64,000 nucleotides of DNA from Rhodanobacter sp. (GCA_024711345.1 JANJTA010000005.1:90700-154699); one strand, 5' to 3'; positions 33,271-42,302 are shown, numbered from the stretch's first letter. Numbers and translations are program-made. The notes: a model not told the origin generated them from the sequence alone.

Positions 33271-34730
33271 TTTTCCGCCGCCCCCGCGCCCAGCCAGCCG
33301 CCCTCGAAGCCGGCGCGTTCGAGCCCCTGGCGGATGTATGGATTCTTCTTCATCACCTTCCACACGAAGCCGTTGCGCCAGTTCTCGATCATCAACACGA
33401 TCGGGCCCTGGTCAATGCCCAGCTGCAGGGTATCGACCCAGCCCACGCCGGGCACCAGTTTGCCGGTGCGCAGCGTGGTGGGCGTGTGGAAGCTCAAGTT
33501 GAAGGCGTCGACGAAGCCGTACCGGTTGTAGATGTACTTGCCGTAGCGCTTCTGCATGGTTTCCAGCGCGGGGATCACCAGCTCCGGCGCGAACGCGATC
33601 GAGCCGGCCGCCGCGGTCGGCGCGATGGTGCCGTCGTCGCTGACGTAGTCGAGCCCGGCGCCGCGCGCGGTGTAGCCGTGGAAGGTGCGCTCGCCGGCGG
33701 CGCCCTCGACCACCAGGCCGCCCGGACCGTTGCTGGCGGTCAAGCCCCACACGTTCGGGCCGTAGCCGGTCCAGCCGCCGGGGTTGGCGATGGCGTAGTT
33801 GCGCTGGGCGATCACCGCGCGGCGGCTGTTTTCGAAGTAGTCCAGGTCGTGCTGGCGGCTCCAGGCGTCGCGGATGCCGCGGAAGTCGATCCAGCTCTGG
33901 CTGTACTGGTGACCGAACAGCGGCGCGAAGTTGAGGAAGGTCTGGCCCTGGAACGTGCCCCAGCTCAGGTGGTTGGTGGACAGCCATGCCGTCCATGCCT
34001 GCGGCCCGACCGGGTGGGTCGGCGAGCCGAGCGCGAGAACGTAGACCAGCATGCCCTCGTTGTAGCCCTTCCAGTCCGACGGGATGAACCGCCCGCCCGG
34101 GGTCCAGCCCATGCCGATCAGCGGCTTGCGCGGCTGCATCCACGGCCACTCGACACGGCGGTAGATGGTGTCGGCGAGCTGGCGGATCGCGGCTTCCTGC
34201 GGCGTGTCGCGGTCGTAGTACGACTGCGCGAACAGCACGCCGCCGAGCAGCAACGCGGTGTCCACGCTGGACAACTCGGTCCAGCGCGCGACGCGCTTGC
34301 CGCTGCGCATGTCGAGGAAGTGGTAGAAGAAGCCGTGGTAGCCGCTGGCGTCGTCCTCGCTGGCGTTCTGCGGTGCGTCGGCGAAGAAGCGCAGCGTGGC
34401 GAGGGTGCGTTCGACCGCCTGCTCGCGCGTGATGTAGTGGCGCTCCACGCCGATGCCGTAGGCGGTGAGGCCGAAACCCACCGCGGCGATCGAGGAGAAC
34501 GACTGGCCCGGCCAGGAATCCGGCACCAGCCCGTTCTGCGGGTTGCCGCTCTGCCAGAACCAGTCGAAGCTGCGCCGCTGGAGGTCGTCGACCAGCGCCT
34601 GTTGCCGGGCCGGCAGGTCGGCGTAGCCAGGAGCCGGTTGCCGCGCTGCGGCGGGTGTCTGCCAGCCGGCGCCGAAGGCCAGCAGGGCGGTAAGGGCAAT
34701 GGCGCGCAGGATGCGGAAAGACATGGACAT
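33267..34730 (-). CDS. GH144-like glucanase (glycoamylase family)
   Basis: The 487-residue secreted protein has a signal peptide (about residues 1-29, cleaved after AAA) and a single (alpha/alpha)6-type glycoamylase domain (Pfam PF10091). Matching segments include FDWFWQSGNPQNGLVPD, IAAVGFGLTAYGIGVERHYI and WGLTASNGPGG. Characterised members of GH144 are endo-beta-1,2-glucanases or release sophorose from beta-1,2-glucan. It is the first gene of the transporter operon, which suggests its product is imported. The exact substrate is inferred from the family. Confidence 0.85.
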   Translation of the reverse strand: MSMSFRILRAIALTALLAFGAGWQTPAAARQPAPGYADLPARQQALVDDLQRRSFDWFWQSGNPQNGLVPDSWPGQSFSSIAAVGFGLTAYGIGVERHYITREQAVERTLATLRFFADAPQNASEDDASGYHGFFYHFLDMRSGKRVARWTELSSVDTALLLGGVLFAQSYYDRDTPQEAAIRQLADTIYRRVEWPWMQPRKPLIGMGWTPGGRFIPSDWKGYNEGMLVYVLALGSPTHPVGPQAWTAWLSTNHLSWGTFQGQTFLNFAPLFGHQYSQSWIDFRGIRDAWSRQHDLDYFENSRRAVIAQRNYAIANPGGWTGYGPNVWGLTASNGPGGLVVEGAAGERTFHGYTARGAGLDYVSDDGTIAPTAAAGSIAFAPELVIPALETMQKRYGKYIYNRYGFVDAFNLSFHTPTTLRTGKLVPGVGWVDTLQLGIDQGPIVLMIENWRNGFVWKVMKKNPYIRQGLERAGFEGGWLGAGAAEK

Positions 34731-34809
34731 GCTGAAGCGCTCTCTCTCTGCGGGGGGAGGTGGCGGGTGCGGCGCCGGCCCGGCCAGCGCGACGCCGGGG
34801 GCGAATGGC

Positions 34810-36330
34810 TCAGGCGGGCATGGCCGGCGCCGGGCAGCAGCGGTCGAGGAACGCCTGGTGCGTCGGCATCAGCTCGACGCAGCTGGCGACCACGTGGCTC
34901 ACGCTGGCCATGAACGCGGCCAGCTCGGCGTCGGGCATCTGGTCGACCAGCGGGTGGTAGCCTTGCGGCGCGATGCGCTGGCCCAGCATCACCTGCACCC
35001 AGCTCGGAGTCGCGAACATCTCCTCGCCGTCGCGGAAGAAGCGCCCGCTGTCGCGGAACAGGCGGATGTTGTCCGCCAGTGCCGGCGGAATCGACATCGT
35101 GCGGCACTGCTTCCAGAACGGCGTGTCGTCGCGTTCGGTGGCGTGGTAGTGCAGGATCAGGAAATCGCGGATGTGCTCGTACTCGAAGCGCGCCTGGGCG
35201 TTGTAGCGCTCGATCAGCACCGGGCTGAAATCGCGCTGCGGCAGCAGGTTGAGCAGGCGCGCGATGCCGGACTGGATCATGTAGATGCTGGTCGATTCCA
35301 GCGGTTCCAGGAAACCGCCGGCCAGGCCCAGCGCGACCACGTTGCGGTTCCAGGCCTGCCGGCGCACGCCGGTGGTGAAGCGCAGCAGCCGCGGCTCACC
35401 CAGCGGCGCGCCATCGAGATGGCCAAGCAGTGTGGCGGCCGCCTCGTCGTCGCTGACGTGGGCGCTGGCATACACGTAGCCGTTGCCGGTGCGGTGCTGC
35501 AGCGGGATGCGCCATTGCCAGCCCGCCGGCCGCGCCGACGCGCGGGTGTACGGCGTCGGCGGGCCGACCTTCTCGCAGCCTACCGCCAGCGCGCGGTCGC
35601 ACGGCAGCCAGTGGCTGAAATCGAGGTAGCCGGTGTGCAGCGCCTGCTCGATCAGCAGGCCGCGGAAACCGGAGCAGTCGATGAACAGCTCGCCCTCGAT
35701 GCGCTCGCCGCTCTCCAGCACGATCGCCTCGACGAAGCCGTCGCCCGGGCGCAGCACGGTCTGCGCCACCTTGCCCTCGGTGCGGCGCACGCCGCGCTGC
35801 TCGGCGTAGCCGCGCAGGAAGCGCGCGTAGCGGCCGGCGTCGAAATGGTAGGCGTAGGCGACGTTGGCCAGCGGCGAGCCCGGCGGCGCGTCGCTGGCCG
35901 ACGGCATGAAGCGGCCGCGCGGCGCGGCCACCGTGTTCAGCGAGTAGGCGCCGATCTCGTCGGCCTTGCCGGCCTGGCGCGCCTTGATCCAGTACTGGTG
36001 GAACGGCAACAGACCGACGTCGTGGCCGATCGAGCCGAAGCCGTGCACGTAGCTGTCGCCGAGCCGGCCCCAGTCGTTGAACTGCACGCCGAGCTTGAAC
36101 GTGCCCTGGGTGTTGCGCACGAACTCGACGTCGTCGATGCCGAGCAGGTTGTTGAACAGCTTGAGGTGCGGCACGGTGCCCTCGCCCACGCCGACCGTGC
36201 CGATCTCCTCCGACTCGACCAGGCGGATCGAGCAGCCCTCGTCGAGCACCTTGGCGAAAGCGGCGGCGGCCATCCAGCCGGCGGTGCCGCCGCCGACGAT
36301 GACGATGTTCCTGATGCGCGGGTCGGTCAT
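34810..36330 (-). CDS. Flavin-dependent halogenase (tryptophan-halogenase type)
   Basis: The 506-residue protein has the FAD motif GGGTAG near residue 13, the diagnostic WQWRIP at 271-276, the catalytic lysine at K79 in NTQGTFKLGVQF (the same number as in PrnA and RebH) and the glutamate in EPLESTSIY (E345). So it should be an active halogenase of indole-like or other aromatic compounds. It lies between the glucanase and the TonB receptor on the same strand. The natural substrate is unknown; related enzymes near TonB receptors in Xanthomonas and Brevundimonas prefer bromide. Confidence 0.9.
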   Translation of the reverse strand: MTDPRIRNIVIVGGGTAGWMAAAAFAKVLDEGCSIRLVESEEIGTVGVGEGTVPHLKLFNNLLGIDDVEFVRNTQGTFKLGVQFNDWGRLGDSYVHGFGSIGHDVGLLPFHQYWIKARQAGKADEIGAYSLNTVAAPRGRFMPSASDAPPGSPLANVAYAYHFDAGRYARFLRGYAEQRGVRRTEGKVAQTVLRPGDGFVEAIVLESGERIEGELFIDCSGFRGLLIEQALHTGYLDFSHWLPCDRALAVGCEKVGPPTPYTRASARPAGWQWRIPLQHRTGNGYVYASAHVSDDEAAATLLGHLDGAPLGEPRLLRFTTGVRRQAWNRNVVALGLAGGFLEPLESTSIYMIQSGIARLLNLLPQRDFSPVLIERYNAQARFEYEHIRDFLILHYHATERDDTPFWKQCRTMSIPPALADNIRLFRDSGRFFRDGEEMFATPSWVQVMLGQRIAPQGYHPLVDQMPDAELAAFMASVSHVVASCVELMPTHQAFLDRCCPAPAMPA

Positions 36331-36353
36331 GGGAAGCTGGGCCGGTCGGGTGG

Positions 36354-36385
36354 AAAAAGCAAAGCCCGCGAGGGGAGCGGGCTTT
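36354..36385 (-). terminator. Rho-independent terminator after the TonB receptor
   Basis: AAAGCCCGC (36361-36369) and GCGGGCTTT (36377-36385) form a perfect 9-bp stem with a 7-base loop. On the minus strand it is followed by GCTTTTT. It separates the TonB-receptor gene from the halogenase gene. Confidence 0.8.
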
Positions 36386-36429
36386 GCGGTGCTGCCTCTA
36401 TGGTCGCCTCGATGCCATCGGAGCTGGCG

Positions 36430-39400
36430 TCAGAACTTCATGCCGACCGTGAGCTTCAGCGTGCGCGGCACGAAGGTGATGTTGCCGGTCGGGTTGTACA
36501 TCGCCGGGTGCGGGTTCGCCACGCCGTTGGAGCCCCAGTCGACCAGCACGTCCGTGTAGTTCCTGAAGTTGAACACGTTGAGCACGTCGAAGCGGCCGTA
36601 CAGCTTGAGGCCGTGGCCGAGGTCGAAATCCTTGGTGGCCTGGAAGTCGATGTCGCGGTAGCCGAACGCCTTGCCGCCGACCAGGAATTTGCCGTTGCCG
36701 CCCGGTGTGGCTGCTGCCGGGATGCAACCGCTGCCGTTCGGGAAGGTTGCGCCGTAGCAGGCGATGCCGTTGTACGGGGTCGGCGTGGCCAGGGTCAGCT
36801 TGGCCGACAGGGTGATGCCCCACGGAATGTCGACCATGCCGGTGGCGACGAAACGGTGTTTGGCGGCGGCATTGGAAACGACGAACGGGTACTGCTGGAT
36901 GGTCGCCTCGTCGAAGGAGTAGTGCTCGTTGATGTCGCGGTTCTGCTTCGCCCGCGTATAGGTGTAGGCGAAGGTAGCGCCCCAGCCGGTCTCCTTCGTG
37001 TATGGCTTGTCGGCCGACAGCAGCAGCTGGGTGGTGCGCGTGGCGATGCCGTTGTTGCCGATGATCAGCGCGCCGAAGCCGGGCACGCCGTTGCCCCACG
37101 GCTGGCTGCCGTTCTTGAAGAACGCGCCGTCCGGATAGCGGTTGCCCAGGGTGAAGGCGAAGCCGTCGTGGCTGAGGATGCGCGTGATCGCGGCGCTGGT
37201 GTTCCAGTCGCCGATCCGGTTGCGCATGCCCAGGCTGAACTGGTCCGAGTACGGCGCCTTCAGGTGGTTGTTGATCGCATCCACCTCCTGCCCGGTGTTG
37301 CTGGAGGCGACCAGCGCCTGCAGCGCGGCCAGGTTGTTCTGGTACTTCGGATCCCAGGCGAAGCAGGGCGAACTGTTGTTGTGGCAGAGCCCGGTGGCGG
37401 GGTCCTGGAAGTACACGGTGAGCTGCGGCAGCGAGGACTTGGTCTGTTCCAGCTGCAGGTAGTCGTACAGATCGCGGTCGTAGGCACGGCCGGCGCCGCC
37501 GAAGATCACGTGCTGCTCGTCGGCGTCGAGGTCGTAGGAAAAGCCCAGCCGTGGCTGGATCTCGCCCTTGTACGCCTTGCGGTTGTGGCCGGTGCTGATG
37601 TAGTCGTTGACGTTCACGCCGCCCAGCGCGAGGGCCTGTGCGTAGGTCTGCCCGGCCGGCGCGCTCGGATCGGGGTTGGGGCTGTTGAAGGCGGCGATCA
37701 CGTTGGCCGGCGTGACGTAGTTGAGGTAGGACGGGTTCTTCTCGTAATCCCAGCGCACGCCGAGGTTCAGCGTGAGCTTGTCGTTGACCGCCCAGTCGTC
37801 CTGGATATAGGTGCCGAACTGCTTGTCGCTCGATCGGGCCACCGGGCTCAGCCCGGGCACCGGGTTCGGGAAGAACACCTTGTACGGCGTCGCCGCGGTG
37901 CCGGTCGGGTCGACGTTGTAGGTGAACTGCGGGTTGCTGTTGCCGGCGTCCTGCGCGTTCAGGTCCACCTTCTTGTACTTCACGCCCAGCTTGATGACGT
38001 GGTCGCCATGCCACTGGAAGTCGTTGAAGGTCAGGTCGTCCTGGATCGCCGGGCCTTTCTGGCCCTTCTTCTGCGTCGCCAGCGCGTTGGCCGAACCGGT
38101 GATCAGGATGGTGGCGTCCTGCTGCGGCGCCCAGGTGTAGACCGCGCCGTCGGCGAAGTGCAGCGGCGTCGGGTTGTTGTAGGCATTCTCGTGGGTGAAC
38201 AGGAGTTCGTTGAAGTAGGCATCGCCGCTGTGCTGCCAGCGCGCCGCAATGCGCGTGTCGCGGTTGATCACGTCGATGCCGGCGGAGGCGGCGGTCTGGT
38301 TGCCGATGTTGTCGTACTGGCCTTCCTTGCGCAGCTGCGCGCTCAACTCGAAGCGGTCGCGGTCGGTCGGCTCCCAGTCGATCTTGCCGAAGTAGAGGTC
38401 CTCATTGAACGGCAGGTCGGCCGGGCCCAGCTGCGCGGAGGCGCTGGCCGGCAGGAACGCGGCCGTGTTGGTGACGCCCGGGGTCACCGTGATCGGCGTG
38501 TCGAACTTCTTCGCCTCGTAGGTGAAGAAGAAATGCATCTGGTCCCGAATGATCGGACCGCCGATGGCGAAGCCGTATTCCTTCTCGTGCGACTTGGTCT
38601 TCTTGCCCGCGGCGTTCTCCGACGGCGTGCGTGCGCGCATCGAGTCGTTGGTGTAGGTGCCGAACACCTCGCCGTGGAACTCGTTGGTGCCGGACTTGGT
38701 GTCGGCGGTGACCGCGGCGCTGGAGATCTGGTCGTATTCGGCCTTGTAGTTCGAGGTGATCACCTTGTACTCGCCGATCGCCAGCTGCGGGAACGGGTTG
38801 CCCTGGCTGGCGAACTGGCCGCTGACGCCGCCTTCCTTGACGTAGCTCTTCTGCCCCACGCCGTCGATGTAGACGTTGACCGAGCTGTTGTTCTGCGCGC
38901 CGCCGCGCAGCGAGGTATGGCCGGAGGAGTCGAGGCTGAACACCATGCCGGGCACGGTGTCGGCGAACTCCAGGAAGTTGCGCGAGACCTGCGGGATGGT
39001 GTTGATCTGCTGCAGCGAGATGGTGGTGCCGACTTCGGAGGTCTTCACTTCCGTCAGGGTGGCCGCGCTGACCGTGACGCCCGAAAGCGTGGTCGCGTTC
39101 GCGACCGAGGCGCCCGGCGCCGCGGTCAGGTCCAGCGTGGCGGTCGAGGCGACCGTCAGGGTGACCGTGCGTTCGGTGCCCGGCCCGGCGTCGACCTGGT
39201 AGGTGCCGGGCGGCAGGCCGACCAGCGTGTAGCCGCCGTCCGCGCCGGCGGTGGTGCGCCGGGTGGTGCCGGTGGCGACGTTGCGCGCGGTGATCGTGGC
39301 GCTGGCCGCCGCCTTGCCGCGCAGGTTGGCGTTGGAAGTCTGCGCCCACGAGACCATCGGCGCGCCGGCCACCGCGATCACCGTGGCGTTGATCAGGCTT

Positions 39401-39438
39401 GCGAGCAGCTTCTTTCTGAGTTGCCTGGGCGTGTTCAT
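36430..39438 (-). CDS. TonB-dependent outer-membrane receptor, Oar-like
   Basis: The 1002-residue protein has a signal peptide (about 1-32), a carboxypeptidase-regulatory-like beta-sandwich (about 36-105, with GADGGYTLVGLPPGTYQV), a plug domain with LRGGAQNNSSVNVYIDGVG, and a C-terminal 22-strand barrel ending in Phe (KLTVGMKF). It would bring a ligand too large for porins across the outer membrane with TonB energy. The neighbouring LacI gene and glucanase suggest a carbohydrate. It has its own terminator, so it may be its own transcript. Confidence 0.93.
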   Translation of the reverse strand: MNTPRQLRKKLLASLINATVIAVAGAPMVSWAQTSNANLRGKAAASATITARNVATGTTRRTTAGADGGYTLVGLPPGTYQVDAGPGTERTVTLTVASTATLDLTAAPGASVANATTLSGVTVSAATLTEVKTSEVGTTISLQQINTIPQVSRNFLEFADTVPGMVFSLDSSGHTSLRGGAQNNSSVNVYIDGVGQKSYVKEGGVSGQFASQGNPFPQLAIGEYKVITSNYKAEYDQISSAAVTADTKSGTNEFHGEVFGTYTNDSMRARTPSENAAGKKTKSHEKEYGFAIGGPIIRDQMHFFFTYEAKKFDTPITVTPGVTNTAAFLPASASAQLGPADLPFNEDLYFGKIDWEPTDRDRFELSAQLRKEGQYDNIGNQTAASAGIDVINRDTRIAARWQHSGDAYFNELLFTHENAYNNPTPLHFADGAVYTWAPQQDATILITGSANALATQKKGQKGPAIQDDLTFNDFQWHGDHVIKLGVKYKKVDLNAQDAGNSNPQFTYNVDPTGTAATPYKVFFPNPVPGLSPVARSSDKQFGTYIQDDWAVNDKLTLNLGVRWDYEKNPSYLNYVTPANVIAAFNSPNPDPSAPAGQTYAQALALGGVNVNDYISTGHNRKAYKGEIQPRLGFSYDLDADEQHVIFGGAGRAYDRDLYDYLQLEQTKSSLPQLTVYFQDPATGLCHNNSSPCFAWDPKYQNNLAALQALVASSNTGQEVDAINNHLKAPYSDQFSLGMRNRIGDWNTSAAITRILSHDGFAFTLGNRYPDGAFFKNGSQPWGNGVPGFGALIIGNNGIATRTTQLLLSADKPYTKETGWGATFAYTYTRAKQNRDINEHYSFDEATIQQYPFVVSNAAAKHRFVATGMVDIPWGITLSAKLTLATPTPYNGIACYGATFPNGSGCIPAAATPGGNGKFLVGGKAFGYRDIDFQATKDFDLGHGLKLYGRFDVLNVFNFRNYTDVLVDWGSNGVANPHPAMYNPTGNITFVPRTLKLTVGMKF

Positions 39439-39489
39439 GCTTTCCCTCCCATACCGGATGACCGGATTCCCCGAACTGGAAACAGCGTT

Positions 39490-40515
39490 CTATGAAGCGT
39501 TCTGTGGCGCCGCGGGCCGCCCGCCGCCGCAGCTGGCGCGGGTGACGATCTCGCAGGCGAGCGTGTGGCTGGATGGCGCGCGCCTGGGATCCTCCAGTCG
39601 CGCGGCCAGCTGTTCGAGCGCGCTGCGGCCAAGGTCGGCGATGCGCACGCGCACCGTGCAGAGCGATGGGGTGACGTAGCGCGCAATCGGAATGTCGTCG
39701 AAGCCGGCCAGCGCGATCTCGCCCGGCACCTCCACGCCGGCCTCCTTGAACGCGGACAGGCAGCCGACCGCCATCATGTCGTTGGCGGCAAACACCGCGC
39801 GCGGGCGCGGTGTGCGCGCCAGCAGCTGGCGCCCGGCGCGGTAGCCGGCCTCTTCGCTGAAGTCGCCGGCCACTACGTCCGGCGCCGCGTGCGGCGCGTA
39901 TTTGGCCATCGCGGCGCGGTAGCCGAGTTCGCGCTGCTGCGCGTCGAAATTGTCGGTCGGGCCGGCGATGAAGGTCACCCCGGCGTGGCCGGTTTCGAGC
40001 AGGTGTCGCACCATCGCGTGGGCACCGCCGTAATTGTCGATGTTGAGCACGGCGTACGCCGGATTCTTCACGGCGCTGTTGAGCAGCACGGCCGGCAAGC
40101 CGGCGGGCAGGTTGCTGCGCAGGAAGGCGGCGTCGACATGATTGGACAGGATCAGCAGGCCATCGACGCGACCCTGCATGGCGCGCAGCGCGGCCGCGGC
40201 GTCCTCGGCCCCATCGTGCGAGCTGGACACCAGCAGGTGCAGCCCGCGCGCCCGCGCGGCCAGGTCGATGCCGCGGATCAGCTCGGAAAAGAACTCGCCA
40301 TGCAGGTCTGGCAGCAGTGCGCCGACCGTGTTGGTGCGGCGGGTGATCAGCATGCGCGCCGCGGCATGCGGCACGTAGTGCAGGCGCCGCGCGGCTTCAT
40401 GGATGCGCTGGCTGGTCTCGGCCGTCACCCCGCCGCCGCCGTTCAGTGCGCGCGATACCGAGGCCACGGAAACCTTGGCCTCGCGCGCTACATCTTTGAT
40501 GGTCGCTGCCGACAT
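39490..40515 (-). CDS. LacI-family transcriptional regulator
   Basis: The 341-residue protein has the LacI helix-turn-helix at residues 5-24 (IKDVAREAKVSVASVSRALN) and the periplasmic-binding-protein-like sugar domain (FFSELIRGIDLAARARGLHLL, AVFAANDMMAVGCLSAFKEAG, LAGFDDIPIARYVTP). It lies 51 bp upstream of the TonB-receptor gene. A LacI-type operator lies about 50 bp upstream of its own start, so it probably controls itself. Confidence 0.95.
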   Translation of the reverse strand: MSAATIKDVAREAKVSVASVSRALNGGGGVTAETSQRIHEAARRLHYVPHAAARMLITRRTNTVGALLPDLHGEFFSELIRGIDLAARARGLHLLVSSSHDGAEDAAAALRAMQGRVDGLLILSNHVDAAFLRSNLPAGLPAVLLNSAVKNPAYAVLNIDNYGGAHAMVRHLLETGHAGVTFIAGPTDNFDAQQRELGYRAAMAKYAPHAAPDVVAGDFSEEAGYRAGRQLLARTPRPRAVFAANDMMAVGCLSAFKEAGVEVPGEIALAGFDDIPIARYVTPSLCTVRVRIADLGRSALEQLAARLEDPRRAPSSHTLACEIVTRASCGGGRPAAPQNAS

Positions 40516-40563
40516 CCTGGACAGGTCCGCTGAAATGGGACGAAGAACCGCCGTGCGGCGCCA

Positions 40564-40579
40564 ACGTAAACGTTTTCAT
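40564..40579. promoter_or_regulatory. LacI-type operator upstream of lacI
   Basis: ACGTAAACGTTTTCAT resembles the PurR-style LacI-family operator ACGCAAACGTTTGCGT, with the central AACGTT. It lies 49-64 bp upstream of the lacI start. It shares TAAACG with the site at 43685-43700. Confidence 0.65.
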
Positions 40580-40584
40580 GGCGC

Positions 40585-40604
40585 CTTGTAAAGTGCTTGT
40601 AAAG
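40585..40604. repeat. Tandem direct repeat in the lacI promoter region
   Basis: CTTGTAAAG occurs twice, at 40585-40593 and 40596-40604, 11 bp apart, i.e. one helical turn. It could be an activator site; function unknown. Confidence 0.45.
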
Positions 40605-40922
40605 CAGAAATTTTTTGCTGCAATGCCACAGTTTTCGGCGTTCGTGGCGGGTTTTCCGGAGGGATCGCCAATGACTGCGGCGGGGATCCAGGGAAAGCGC
40701 GTTATGGCGGCGCAACACGCGGTCGGTTGGCACGATTCGGGCATGGCTCTGAAGGGAGCTTCCGATTCTGTGAATGGCGTCCCGATTCATCGGCTTGCGC
40801 CTGTTGTTAAAGATTTACTTCTGTCGTTAAATGAAGGTTAATCCTCGTGGGGTCAGGCGGCTGTATCCTCTAGCTGCCGAAACCATCAAGAAACCATTGG
40901 CAAACCATTGTTTTTCCAGATC

Positions 40923-41372
40923 ATGATGACTTTGCTGACCTTGCTGCTCGTGGTTCCCGCCGTGCTGGCTGTCAGCGCGATCCGGCACGTGCCGGCCGGT
41001 CAGGTCTACAGCCTGTATCGCCGCGGCAAGCTGGTGCGGGTGCTGGACACGGGCACGCACCTGGTGCTGCCGGTGCTGGATCGGGTCGGACACAAGATCA
41101 ACCTGGCCGGCCAGACCCTGCGCTTCGAGGAGCCGCTGGCCGGCGCACGTGACGTGCGCGGCACGGTGTACTGGCAGGTGCTCGAGCCGGAGCGCGCCGA
41201 CGCGGTGTTCGAGCAGGTCGACCAGCTGATTCGCCGCGGCGCGCAGGAAGCCTTGCGCAGCGAACCGGCCGCCGACCGCCGCGAGCTCGGCGCAAGGGTG
41301 AAGCAATCGCTCAACAGCTCGCTGCGCGAGCGGGGCATGATGGTGACTCGGGTCGAGCTCGACGTGGCCTGA
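40923..41372 (+). CDS. Short SPFH/Band 7-like membrane protein
   Basis: The 149-residue protein has an N-terminal membrane segment (about residues 2-19) and a domain with HVPAGQVYSLYRRGKLVRVLDTGTHLVLPVLDRV, the start of an SPFH (stomatin-like) domain, ending at LRERGMMVTRVELDVA. Typical SPFH proteins have 250-350 residues, so this one lacks the C-terminal coiled coil. Two adjacent ATGs (40923, 40926) are possible starts. Function unknown; a minimal membrane-scaffold protein is possible. Confidence 0.78.
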   Translation: MMTLLTLLLVVPAVLAVSAIRHVPAGQVYSLYRRGKLVRVLDTGTHLVLPVLDRVGHKINLAGQTLRFEEPLAGARDVRGTVYWQVLEPERADAVFEQVDQLIRRGAQEALRSEPAADRRELGARVKQSLNSSLRERGMMVTRVELDVA

Positions 41373-41432
41373 GCCGTGAACCGCGCCAGGGCGACCGAGA
41401 GCGCCCGCGCCGCAGGGGATTTGCAAGCCTTC

Positions 41433-41458
41433 GACCCGCTTCGGCGGGTCTTCTTTTT
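41433..41458 (+). terminator. Rho-independent terminator after the SPFH gene
   Basis: GACCCGC (41433-41439), loop TTCG, GCGGGTC (41444-41450), then TTCTTTTT: a compact hairpin with a UUCG-type tetraloop and a T tract. It ends the SPFH transcript before rsmG. Confidence 0.88.
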
Positions 41459-41525
41459 GGGCGGCATTGGCAAGGCCGCGCGGCCCGCGGATACTTTGCG
41501 CCCCGACGTCCTCGAGCCAGCCACG

Positions 41526-42155
41526 ATGACCACCCGCGACGCCCTGCAGGCCCGACTCGAACAAGGCATCGCCACGCTGGGTCTGTCGCTGCCGGTCGAT
41601 GCGGTACCGCGCCTGCTCGACTACCAGGCCCTGCTCGAGCGCTGGAACGCGGCCTACAACCTCACCGCGGTGCGCGACCCGGCGGAGATGGTCACCCGCC
41701 ACCTGCTCGATTCGCTGGCGATCCTGCCGTACGTGCGCGGCCGCCGCCTGGCCGATCTCGGCACCGGTCCCGGCCTGCCCGGCATCGTGCTGGCGATCGC
41801 CGCGCCGGGGCGCGAGGTCCTGCTGGTCGACTCCAACGGCAAGAAGGTGCGCTTCCTGCGCGAGGCGATCCGCGCGCTGAAGCTGGAGGGCGTGCGTGCG
41901 CTGCAGGCGCGGGTGGAGGACGTGCAGGGCCAGTTCGACTGCGTCACCGCGCGCGCCTTCGCCAGCCTTGCCGACATGCTGGCCTGGGGCGGCCACCTGC
42001 TGGCGCCGGACGGGATCTGGCTGGCGATGAAGGGCAAGCCGGCCGACGAGGAGTTGCCCGACATCCCGGCCGGCTTCGCGCTGCGCGAGCGCCACGCGCT
42101 GCAGGTGCCGGGGCTCGACGCCGAGCGCCACGTGCTGGTGCTCGCTCGCGCCTGA
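41526..42155 (+). CDS. rsmG: 16S rRNA (guanine-N7) methyltransferase RsmG
   Basis: RsmG (GidB) methylates G527 of 16S rRNA. The 209-residue protein has LLERWNAAYNLTAVRDPAEMVTRHLLDSL, the SAM-binding DLGTGPGLPGIVLAIA and the segment VTARAFASLADML. I chose the ATG at 41526. In most bacteria parA follows directly; here a beta-glucosidase and a transporter ATPase lie between. Confidence 0.97.
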   Translation: MTTRDALQARLEQGIATLGLSLPVDAVPRLLDYQALLERWNAAYNLTAVRDPAEMVTRHLLDSLAILPYVRGRRLADLGTGPGLPGIVLAIAAPGREVLLVDSNGKKVRFLREAIRALKLEGVRALQARVEDVQGQFDCVTARAFASLADMLAWGGHLLAPDGIWLAMKGKPADEELPDIPAGFALRERHALQVPGLDAERHVLVLARA

Positions 42156-42190
42156 ACGCAGCCGCCCCCGATCCCCCTGGCCCGCGATGC

Positions 42191-42283
42191 GCAGGAGCCC
42201 GCTCGCGGGCGATGCTCTGCTTTTGCGAATTCCGAATTCCGAAATCCCGGCTCCAGCAGCAACGCCCGCGAGCGGGCTCCTGC
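42191..42283. repeat. Intergenic inverted repeat, family A copy with long loop
   Basis: The left arm GCAGGAGCCCGCTCGCGGGC begins at 42191 and the right arm GCCCGCGAGCGGGCTCCTGC ends at 42283. The loop carries the tandem GAATTCCGAATTCCG. It lies between the convergent rsmG and GH1 genes. Confidence 0.85.
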
Positions 42284-42302
42284 ACGCGTCACCCGATGAC
42301 GA

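Larger units (their letters stand above)
40516..40922. other. 407-bp non-coding stretch between lacI and the SPFH gene
   Basis: The stretch is AT-richer than its surroundings and holds the lacI operator, a pair of 9-bp direct repeats, and presumably divergent promoters. An 87-codon frame (40578-40841) is open but resembles no family and overlaps the promoter signals, so I do not call it a gene. Confidence 0.6.

Noticed and set aside
34699..39495. A 1598-codon open frame on the plus strand opposite the halogenase and TonB receptor
   Set aside because: It is the antisense of two well-supported genes. High GC at third positions opens antisense frames, and the product is a low-complexity Arg/Val/Ala-rich sequence without domains.
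40578..40841. An 87-codon plus-strand frame upstream of the SPFH gene
   Set aside because: It runs over the operator and direct-repeat region and resembles no protein family.
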